Shown here piece after piece: positions 13,801 to 25,800 of a stretch of DNA of 64,000 nt. How positions within the stretch are numbered: position 1 is the first letter of the stretch; every line of letters starts with the position of its first letter. The notes beneath the pieces were generated by a model. It was not told where the DNA came from and made no database searches. It was given only the letters and a program-made list of their open reading frames with translations. Origin of the DNA: Dimorphilus gyrociliatus (lineage: Eukaryota > Annelida > Polychaeta > Dinophilidae); NCBI GenBank assembly GCA_904063045.1, contig CAJFCJ010000029.1, positions 496,001 through 560,000 of the forward strand. The letters are read 5' to 3'. The position numbers were made by a program, and so were the translations under genes.

Positions 13801-16800
13801 TATAAAACATTTTAGAATATGATAGAGTCAAAATTAAAATAAAATAACTTCTTAAACATCTAAGCAAAAGCTAATTATCTAATCATATCTTCAAGATAAA
13901 AATGATTATGAATTACATAAGAAAAGCGGTTTAATTATAACGAATTATTTTGAGAAGCAAAATAAAGTTGACAAGCAGCATTGAAATTATTTTGTTTATC
14001 ACCTTCTGTTCGTATCTCTGGTAAAATCGGCTCTATCGACCAATGTGTATCTGTTCGTATAAGCTTTTTAAAATAAGGGACGTAAAGTCATTATATAAGT
14101 CAATCCTCTCGTACACTTTTTAATTCTAACGCGCAACGGTAAACACAAATGAAAAATACCAAAAACTATAGTTGCCCCTATGACTTTCTCTTACCTGCTG
14201 GTGGGAAAGTTACTAGCTCATCATCTGGACTTGAATAGTGTCTTGCTCTCATTTCAACATCATCAACGGTAGTTTTCATTTTGGGTTTTGATTTTCTTGA
14301 TGTTTCCTCACCGTCACATGACCTAGATCTCTCAAGAGTTCTTTCTTGTTTCTTGAAAGAACCAAGCTCCATGCCAGCCTTATCTAAACCGGATTCGTAA
14401 GTAACATCAATTGGCTGGTCCATTTTTGATGCTGAAACATGAGTGCTAGACACAAAATCGTCGTCGTCCTCCTCATAAGGTTCATGACCAGCAATCGTTG
14501 ACGACCTCTCCAGTGTTCCTTGTTGCCTTCCGAATGTATAATCAACATTGAAATGATCGTATTGCTCCTCCATCTCTAATTTGGAAGCTTCATGGAGTTC
14601 CTTATCATTTTCATCAGCTCCCTTTTCTCTTTTATCTAACTCAATTTCGATTTCTCTTTCCCTCTGTTCGACATCATCCTGTTCTTTTTCTTCTTGTTTG
14701 ACAGCTTCTTTATCGAACACTTGGAAAGCTGAATATTCGACCGGGTTAAAATTACACGCACGCCACCTACTCAAACTTTCATACCAACAATACAAAGACT
14801 CGAACGACTGAGATATTTTAACGGACCATCATTGACTTTATTAAAAGGTAATTAGTTTAAAAAGTTGTTAGCGTTTGTTTCGGTTAATTTAAGTTAGTAT
14901 AAAGCCAAAAAATATCTCAAAAAACTTGTTAGTAGGTAAAATAAACGAGTTAGTTATACCTTTTAGCGGGATCTCCTTAAAAAAGTGTTTTATGGGATAT
15001 CTATATGCATTTATTTTACCTAATTTTGCTCTTTTCTCGTTTCACACTCTCTATATAAGATAGTTCAATCGTCAGTACCTGTTTTATGTTGATCCAACGA
15101 AAAGACAGATTCCGGGTGTTGGGATGACACGGACGTTTCTAAGCTAGGGATTAAGGTGTGAGAAGTTGGACTAGGTAGATTATCTTCGCCGTCATCCTCC
15201 AAACTGTACATGCTGGGAGAAAGTGGCCGAGCTTCTGCTTCTGAAGACAAAGACCCTATCTCTGACGGTATTTTTGATCCAACTTGAGCTTCTAGTGAGT
15301 CGCTTAAAGCTAATGGTCTATGATGAGACATTGCTTTATCAACGATCATTCGAGCCATTTCCTCCTCAACATCACCATGAATCTGTTCCTCAAGGCCAAT
15401 TAAACCATGAGAAATAGGTTCTGGTGACATTGGATCGGGAATTCCTTGTGGTACAGTTGTATCTGTTCGAATAATAGATTTATTTTTTTCATCCTCCTTA
15501 ATAGCAAGTTGTTCCGCCACTGTGTCACTCTCTGCTGGTAAGTCAGGGAAAGCATCATCGCTAGACCTAGATTCTGATGTCCTTGACATTTCCGCCTTTT
15601 GTTCATTGTCACTTTCCTGTTGGATTGTGTCGCTAATCGCCTTTATTTCCTCTACTTCCTTTTCAGAAAGTTCATAGATATTTCCAATAGACTCATCTCT
15701 TTTTGATGGAATCTCAGGGCTTTGAGCCGTTTCTATAATTGTATCGGGCGTATCAGTCGAATGACTCATTCTATCTCCCGAAGAAGTTGATTGTTCGAGA
15801 GAAGATGATGTCATAGTGGAGCTGCATAGAGAACTATAAACCTTCTCTGATGAAGAGCTTGAAATTAGTTCTTGGCTATACATTTCTCCTTGATCTATGG
15901 GACTTTGAAGAGTTTCTATAGCTTGTTGAGTATCCTCAAGTTTTTCTGGGTAATCATCAGAAATTCCTGCATCACATTCAACTTCCGTTAATGTTTGATC
16001 AGTGGAAGAAATTGGTATTACAATCTTAGAACCACTATCCTGTTCATAGGGCTGTAGAAGTTCTTCATTGGTTTTCAGTAACTCTGGTTCGAGCTTATTT
16101 CCCTCAAAGTAAGTCTGATCTGATACTAATTGTTGTGTAACTGTGGTTTCTGTTCGACCGTCATCGGTCTCTTGTGTTTCGGAATGAACAACAATTGGTT
16201 CAGATTGAATTGTTTGTTGAAGAATCTGTCTTGCTTCTTCTTCGGATTCTGGGACTTCATCGCCTTGCAAAAGGACGCGTCTGACAATTACTTGTTGCTG
16301 TTTTGTTTTAGTTACTTTCCTAACAATAGTTTGACCGCTGGGTAGTACTTCTTCGAATTCTTCAGTTTCAGTAAAAGTTTGAGGTTCTCCCTCTAAAGTA
16401 TCTGTATATAAATGAACTGATCCAGGCTCAGGTGGAGGTGATTGTAATCCACTGGCTCCAGCCATTGGTGATTCAAAGTCCTTTACAGAGGATCCAATAC
16501 TTGATGCTAAACTAGAAACGCTTGATCTAAGAGATGATGTTTCTGACAAAATTTCGTGTTCTGGAACTTCCTCCGTGACGACATCTTCTATTACATCTCC
16601 TTTATCGTCAACTCGTCTAACTTTTCTAGTAACTATCTTTTTGGCTGATGTTTTAAATATTTTCTTTTGAATTTTCGTACCATCAGCAAGAATCTGGGTA
16701 ACCTCACTGACTACACCAGTGCCAGGCTTTGCTATAGGTTGTTCAAACAAATCGGCTTCAGTTAAAACTGTATCTGAGGGCTCTACCTCGCTAAATACTT

Positions 16801-19800
16801 CTTCTTTCATTTCAGTATCTTCTTTTTCGACAATAGAAGCTTCAAGAATCGGCTGATCCAATACTTCTACCTCCTCTTTTACTTGACATTCCTCTAGTTG
16901 AGGAGAAGTAGACAGTAAAGGTTCGTCATTTTTACTTTCCATTGCAACTGTATCTGATTCCTTTTCAATTAAATTCGAAACTTCTGTATGTGTCTCTGAA
17001 TAGGATGTTTCTGGCTGTTCACTTAGAATAGGATCAACAGACTGAGTATCTAAAATTTCTGCGCTAGCTTCTGCTCTCATTTCAACTTCGTCAGACTTTA
17101 CAACTTCAGCACTCTCAAATTCAACAGCTTCTTTTCTAACTTCGGTAGTAAAGCTATCATCTACAACAGTTTTAATAGCTTCTGATTGTGAAGTTTCCAT
17201 CAGTTCTTCCTCCAGAACTGATTCTTCAGTAGTTTCCACACTTTCTTGAACGTTAGAAATTTTTACTTCCTTATTTTCTGTATCAGCTATATCATGCTTA
17301 GAAAAAGTTTCTAGCTCCGGAATGGTTTCCTCATCAACATGTTCAACTAATTTATCATTTGCCTCATCGTTTGATTGTTCGATTTGTTCTTCTACTGATA
17401 CTTCTGGAGCTGCGGTTGCAACTTCAGAATCTCTCACTTCTTGTACTTTTTGTTCTACAGACACAACTTGAGAACTTTCATAAATACTGGATTCTTCTGT
17501 GTACGTATCGACTGATTGTACTTGATCCGAACTCTCAAGTGTTGTGATCTGTTCTTTTGTTTCAATATCTGATAGAATTTCAGATGATCTTTGAACCTCT
17601 GTGGTAACTTCTTGAACAAATTCAGAACTAGAAGTATCTGCTTTGTCCGACACCTCATCTGTCAGTACAGAAGTAGTTGACTGTATATGGTCTAAGCTCT
17701 CTAATTCAGTAACTTGTTCTTTCATTTCAATATTTGACTGCATTTCAGCAGAACTTTGAATCTGTGTAGTAAGCTCCTCGGCGTAGTCAGAAAATGAACT
17801 TTCTAATCTCTCGCTTGCTTTGTCTTCGGTAAAAGATTCAGTAACTTTAACATCTAAAGAGCTATGCTCTGTAGTAAGATTTTCGGCTCTCATTTCAATA
17901 TCAGTTAGCTTGACAGAAGTAGTTTGAAGTTCAGCAAAACTTTCGTTTTCAGTAGTAGATTTTACAACAGAGGCTTCTGAAGGTTCCGAGTGTACCGATT
18001 CAGAAAGTTCCTCTGTTTCTTCACCTTTTATCTCATAATCTATTGACCCTATCATAGAAGTGGCTTTAGTTTCAGTCACATCCTCTTTCTCTATAACGGA
18101 CTCTTTGTGTGAAGTTTCTAAAATATCAGAAATCTCTTCCTTCAAATAACTATCACTATGTACAAAATGTTCATTAGCAAATTCTGTTTTTGAGTCCTCA
18201 CTCTCAGCTACTACAGAAATTTCTTGACGAGTTTCTATAGCAGAAGATTCGGACATGTTTGAAATTTCTTCCTTCAAGTAGACGTCAGTGGATGCATAAC
18301 CTATAGAAGAGTCCCTAAAGTCTGAAATTTCTTCTGTTTTGTCAATATTTGATCCTATAGAAGTTTGAATATCGCTAATAACTTCTTGTTTTGATTCTAA
18401 TGAAGTCGATTCTAAGACTGATTCTTGTACAGAGCTCGATATATTTTCAACTTGAACATTGCTCTCTTCAGTCTCCTCAAAAGAGTCTGTCTTATCATCA
18501 ATACTCTTGTCTTCAACGGTGGTATGACTTTGTTCAATACTAGCTAACTCGGGTGATGATAAAATATTGCTTTCCATAGTGGTTCTAAGTAAATCGGATT
18601 GATTTATGGATTCCTCGTTTGATTCAATTTGGTAAGTTTGGCCAACAGTTTCTAATTCTGGTGTAGACAAATCTTTTTCAGTTACTACCTCCCTATTTTC
18701 AATTTCGGAAGGAATAGATTCAATTTCTTGTACAAATTCAGAATCGGGTGATGCTTCTCTTACTATTAAATTTTCGTCTAATAATGGTTCTGGCTCTACA
18801 TCTTCAGCGTCCTTTAGTATATCAATGTTTATATTGTCAGTAACTTTAGTTTCTGCAACTTCTTTCGAAGGAAATTCGGAATCAGGAGATATTGGCCTAG
18901 TTGCATAGTCTGGTTGCTCATGAACGCATTCAATTTCCTCTGTTTTTACATTTGACATTTCGCAATCTAGTGATAACCTACGTTCAGCAATATTTTCAAC
19001 AGTAATTTCCTGTACGGGTGAAGACTTTTCTAATGCTTCTTCAGTGTCTATTGAATGCTTATCTAATATGTCAGTAGTATGATTATCGTCAGCAATTTCT
19101 TGTACCTCTTCCTTTTCCAGGATATACTCTTTAACAATTCTAACTTCATCGTCAGAAATGTGCGTTGTTGTTGTTGTTTTAAATTCTTCGGCACTGTCAC
19201 TTGTTACTAAGCTATCTAATGAGGGAATAGCGTCATCATCTCTGTCCTCTAAATTTGAGCTAGAAAACTCTTTATGAGATATTTCAGTGCAAATAATTTT
19301 TCCTTCACTTGTTTCCTCTGTATAAGTAAGACAGCTATCGTCCACAACAGGCTCTTGAAGGGGAAATGTAGGTTCTGGTAGCTCTTTTGGAGGCGAAATT
19401 ATTTCTTCAGATATCGCTTCGGCGCAAGTAACCTTTAGGATATCCTCGCCAGTAATGTGCATCTCTTTTTTGATGGCATCATATGATTTTTCATGTTCTA
19501 CTGCTTTATTACTACTAATCATCTCATCTAAACTGATATCGTCGTCAGAATAGTCTGCTCTATCATCCATACTTTGAACATCTGTTACAGTAGTTTTTTC
19601 CACTGTTTCCTCAGTTTTAGCAACCTCTTGAATAGACTGACAATCAGTGACAGTCGGTTTATTTAAAACAACTGTTTTCTCTTCAGCTGTTTCTATTATA
19701 TGTTCGGCTAAAGATTCAACACTCGAGGACTCCTCGACTTCCTTAATTTTTGTCTCAAAATGTTCTACTAAACTAGAGGTTCTTTTTTCAAAGATAGCTC

Positions 19801-22800
19801 TTTTATGAATAGCATCTCTCTCAGGTGTTGAAAAGCTTCTAGTATCCGCTGGTAAGCGATCCTCGACAGCTTTTTGTTCAAATTCCCCAACTAATTCCGG
19901 AACAGGTTTAATAGGATCCTCGACAATCATGGAACCTGAGAAAGATTGCCGGTGAAAGACGAAGCGACACATTTTTTTTTTAAAAGTTTTGTTGATGAAG
20001 CGAAGGTCAAAGCCATGCAGATGATGTCCTCATAAAAAATTCTCGCATGCAAAGAGAAGCAACACAGTGGCGGGAGAAAAGAAATGCAACTGCCATTTTT
20101 GTTTATGTTAATAATTATTTAAATGAGAAAAAAATAACACCTATGAACGTACGATTGTTTATATGATTATTAATGAAATCGCTTTACATACAAATATATA
20201 AAAAAAATTATGAAAAATGATTAAAGCCGCTTGCATGCAGGGTGTAAAAATAAAAAATATATACAGTATATATATATAAATAACGAGTTAACCAACCTTC
20301 ATCCAAGTCTTCTTCCATCTTCTCCCATTTTCTTTCGTGCTCCTCTAAATAATTTTAAGGTCTAGGTTAGTAAACGACTTGAAAAGTAGCAGACATCACA
20401 GAAATGAGAAAATATTCCAGTAATAAAGGTAATTAGTTAGTTAATTATTATTATTATTTTAATTAATAATATATAGGAATTAACTTTAAAAAAATTGACT
20501 TTTCGGTCTGTGATGCCGAAAAAATTTTAATATTAAAAAAGTTGAAAAAAGTAAAAACTAAACAAAAAAGATAATCATCTTTTAAACAAAACCCCATTTT
20601 CTGATATCTAAAATATACCGAGTCTCTATATTATTAATCTTTCTATCAAATTATTCAACTATTTGACGACTCAGCATCTATTTTAGATTTAAAAACAAAA
20701 AAATCAGAAATTCTTTGAAAAGGTAATACATTATTTATCATGCAATATTGTGATAAAGAAATATAGAGATAAAAAAAATATTGAAAGAGAAAAATCATAA
20801 CAAAAACAAAAATAAATCAATAAAGTTGCCGAAACCGCGTACGTACGTGCAAAAAGGACTTTAACGAATGAAAGACATTCGGAAAATCATCTGCAAACAC
20901 CTTTCGAATCGGATTTCGTAAACAACCGTGTACAATATTCACACACAAAAAAATAGAAATAGATCAATGGAATTATAATTCCTTTTTGTCAAAGGACTTA
21001 TTCTCTCATCTAATAAAGATTAAACTATGATTGCGGAAAGACAGAAGTGTGTTATACGAGGATACATATTTCTTAAAAAGAAACCAGCCAAGAGAGACTT
21101 GTGCCTACAACAGTGACAACCTTTGTATTGCTCTGTATATTTTTCTAAACCGTAATATTTCACGAAGTCATCATCGTCGACTGGTGTACTCAAATCTTCA
21201 TGTACAGTTATACTGGGGGGTGCTGTCGCAACGTTATAATTATAGAACATACGTACAAAATTGAAAAACATTGGTTGTTTTCCTAATAAATATAAAGTTA
21301 TGTTTAAGCCCTACTACGTCGATGTTCCTTGAACTATACCTCTTGTTTTTTTAGGGGGAAAACATCTAGAAAAGAAACCTTTTCTTTCTTTGTTTTTTTT
21401 AAAGCATTTAAGTATTTAAAAATTTTTGTTTTTTCTTTGTTTTTATATAGAAATATAGAAAAGAATTGAATATATTAAAAATAGTGTCAAAAATTTTTAA
21501 TACCTTCTAAATCTTTAGAGCCGGTAGCCTTCGATTCATCATGGGTATAAGATTCTGTTTATAAGGATTCAATTTGTAAGTAAGTTGTTAATTGACAATT
21601 AGAAAAAGAAAACACTCTAGGAAAATTTCTTTTCTCTCTTTTTTGAATGTCAAGATATTTTAATTTACAAACCTTTACTGTATTGTTCTTCGATTGGTAT
21701 GTTAGAATCGATTTCTGCATATTTTAAAGAATAGTAATAATTAGTTAAGTATTTTTTTGTAAGTAAATGGATTTGTTAATTTATCACATCAAATTTATGA
21801 AAGAAAATATTATTAATATTATAAAGAAGATGATTTTGTCTGGTTGTTTGTTTTTTTAATGAGAAATATGTGATTTGTTTTAGTTGAAGTAGTACTTTAG
21901 AAATGAAATTGTTTTGTTAGTTTTAGTCTTTGTTATGAAGACTTCAGTCTATCAAAACTACCTTCAGTAGTTGTTGTAATAGTTCTCTGAATAACTGTTC
22001 CATCATCAAGAACCTCTGTTTCGGTTTTAACTTCTGGTTTTAGCTCAGACTCGTATTTTGCTACAGCTTCTGGTAAGTCCCCTTCGGGGCCTTCGAGAAT
22101 GACATGGGTTGTTATAGCTTTCTTTTCCGTTTGCGTTATTTGACGTCGTTTTACTACGGTTCCGTCTGGTAAAATTTCCTCAGTGTCCTTTACTTCAGTC
22201 TCTATTTTTGGTTCACCTTCTACTGTTTCGGAGGAAATTTTGATTCCTTCGTTATCCGATGAAACGGAACTCTTATGACGTAAAAGCGAACCATCTGGTG
22301 CTAAACGTTCAAGAGCGTCATAATCCTCGTCATCACCACCTGAAAGCCAATCATCACCTTTCTCTTGAAAACCACGCTCTTCTGAAGGTGCTAATTTTTC
22401 ATCAAAACTTTCATCTACAGGAACCTTTTGATCCTCTTCCATGATCTTTTGCGAAAGTTCCAATTCTTCTGCTGGTTTCTCAACAACAGGTATTTGGGGA
22501 GAGGGTTTCATTTGTTGATTTAGTAATATATCAGAAGCAATTTTCGCACCTTCCACGAAAACATCCGCAGATGGCTGCTGCGAAAAGCCAATCCTGTCTT
22601 TGCGGATAGTTCGCTTCTCCCAGCAACCGTCATCCCTGATTTTCTCAAATGTTGTCGTAGAAGTTTCGATGCTTACATCAGCCGAAAAGGGCTCCGAAAT
22701 ACCAGGAGCCATTTCTACGACATCCTCGTTTATTTCGAAACCAATAGGTTCCTCCTCCTTTCGATATATTTCCTTTTCTTGGATTATCGTCTTTATGATA

Positions 22801-25800
22801 ATCTCTTTGACGTGCACTATAGTTCTAATGTCCCTTTTTATTCTAGTGCCATCCGAAAGCGTCTCATCGAAATGTTCGACTATGGGTTCTTTTAGAACTA
22901 TTTTTGGCTCGCCTACGCTAAACGATTCAGTGATTTGATTACTTGTTTTGAATGTGGTCGAAGGCTGTTTGTTATCCTTTTCTTCTTTCTCCCTAATCTC
23001 TTGTCTATCTAAGACCTCAGGACTTTTTTCTGTTTTTATTATTATGTTCATATATATTGTTAAATACATCTGAAAAGCTAATCAATCACTGCAAAATGCT
23101 ATTCCTTTTTGATTTTGCAAATTGTAAATAATATCTTAGTCCTATCTTTCTCGAAAGTTTCCCAATTTTCCAAGTGCAACAAAGATAATACAAATAGAAA
23201 ATAATAAAAGTAAATCCTACCTGATCTGTATGAAGTATAAGAAGAAACATTCTCATCTTTAGCAGCCTGCTCGGCGCTTATCTGATCTTCAACAATAGTT
23301 GTTTCTGTTCAATAAAAAATCCGAAAAGTTATATACACATATAAATAGTATAGTAGACAACATTTAAGTGAAATGAAAGGGGTATAAAAGAAAAATATAT
23401 CATTACAAGAACAAATATTATAATAATACTATATATATATATATAATAAATGAAAGACGACATCAATAATTTGTGGGTATTTTTTGATAAAATACAACAA
23501 GAATTAATAGTTTTAGTATTTAAACCTGTTGTATTCACACGGAAAATTTCTCTTTTAACTAGCACCCATTCAGTGCCGTTCCATTCCTCAACCGTTTCAA
23601 ATTCAGGACTATCTGTTCTTTTAACGATGGTAGTTTGCGTAGTTTTAAGATCTGTTAATTGATTAGTAGAAAACAAACGTATGTTGTTTAATTTTTCAAA
23701 TAAGATTTTGTTCACGTAAACAGTTTCCCTAGTTTTTTTTCACAATATTTTATATACAAAGAAATAATGTACTAGAAAAACGAAATAGTATCCGATCCTC
23801 TAATCCCTTGACGATAGATTCACCCTTACAACCAAAAAACCATGAAATATACCTGTTGGACGCTTAGCTGTTAACGATTCATCACTCGATGATGATAACC
23901 GATCATCCATGCTCTCTTCTTTTCTGGATTCTGTTTTGACAACTACATCTACAACCTCTTGTTTGACTTCGGACTCTACTTTCTTCTTTTCCCCAACAAC
24001 CGACGAAACTGGACAACCAAATTAAAAATTCCCGAATTACATATTGTAATTTAATTTTATCTACAACATCGATTCTTTTTGCCAATTTTAGGACACTACC
24101 TGCTGGTGGTTTCGTCATCGTTAGGGAATCATCACTCGAAATCGACAATCGGTCGTCCATGCTTTCGTCTTTTTTAGCCTCCGTTTTAAAGATAACATCA
24201 TCAATCGGTCTCTCATCTTTAGATGGGGTTATAACATCTTCGCGTACAATAGTTTCTGATAACGTAATAGGATACACATTAAACATTAAGAACATGTAGA
24301 CACAATAAGAAACAGATTGACATAAATAATTCTAAATCACTGAAAGAGGGAAATGCGAAATGTTATTTCAAATGAATAGAAGGAAAGACTACCTGTAAGA
24401 TCTCCTGCAGTTAAAGAGTCAACATTAACATCTTGCATGTTATCAGAGAAATAGCCGTAGGCTTCCAATTTCTTTTGATTTGAATATTCATCAAAATCAT
24501 TTTGAGAACTTTTAGGTTTATCATTGTCAATATCCTGCCTAAATTCCTCTTCCGTGACCGAGGACATTCTTCCTCTGCCATCTGATTCTCTTCCAAAATC
24601 GCTATCAATATCCTATAATTGAATGATAAAGAAGATAATAGAGAATTAATATGACACCAATAACTATGAAAAACAATTAATTGATTTACATAGAAAATGT
24701 AATAATACAGTATTATATATATATATATATAAATATATACGTGCACATTAAAAGTGACTATATATGGAAAAAAGTACGCATGCCAGCTCGTTCCTGTATG
24801 AAAAAATCTCTAAGGTTTTAGAAAAAATTTTAAATATTTCTTGTATTTATCTTCTTCTTCTCCTCTTTTCTTTTCTCCAACTACTTTTATAAAGAATAAA
24901 AATGCTCATTTCAATTAGCTACTTAGACGACGTTTCGCATTCAAATATTGCAAAAAATGAACTATCTTATTCATTAAAATTGTTTCTTTTTTAGTAACCT
25001 AAATTAGTTAAGAAATAAAAAATAAAATAATTGAATTATTTTTTTTTTAAAAAAACAAAATTTTAATAAAAAAGTATTTTATAAAGTGTAGATGAGATTC
25101 TTCTCGAGTAGCAAAAAAAAAAGTATTTATAGACTGTTGAATTAATTGAGCGATAGGAACAGAACAACGACAAATTTATGAACTATATAAATATACATTA
25201 ATAAAAATGTGTATATATATACAGTTCTTGTTTGAACTGGAGAATAAGATATCTGTTCTTAAGGGCTCACCTTTGAGAGTTCTTGCTGGTTCTATACATG
25301 CAAAAAATATATGTGAACAAAATATCTTTTTGTTTTTGTTTTTTAAAAAAAAAATAAGTTTGTTCAAGTTTGCTTTGTGTAGGGAATATGTTTATTTTTA
25401 ATTCATGCAAAAATAAATAAAGATGAAATATAACTTTAATAAAAATAATAAATAAAGCAATATGTTAATTTTTATATACATATTATATTAGTGTGAGGTC
25501 AAAAGGTTAAGTTATATTATGCAAATATCCTGCTAATTTATCCTATAGTCTTAGAATAATAAAAATATGATATATAATTTAATAAACTGTTTATATTCGC
25601 TTTTTTCTTCTTCCTAGCTATTTTTATCATTCGAAATAAAACTAAAAAAAACTTACCCTTTGTAAATCTTGATCGTCAACGGCGACATCTAGCGACATAT
25701 TTCTCATCGCATAGCTTGCTTGTAATTTCTTAGCCGTTGCTATAAGTTAGAATTGAAAGGTATATAAATCTCTATTATTTAGCCTATTGAAAAGTTTGAT

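Noticed and set aside
15223-17658. Open frames on both strands inside giant exon 1
   Set aside because: Overlap a 1,619-codon minus-strand frame; repetitive shadows without start context or splice support.
25176-25367. 63-codon minus-strand frame over the microexon
   Set aside because: Lys/Phe/Ile-rich frame in a different phase from the 21-nt microexon; only the microexon has splice sites and matching phase.
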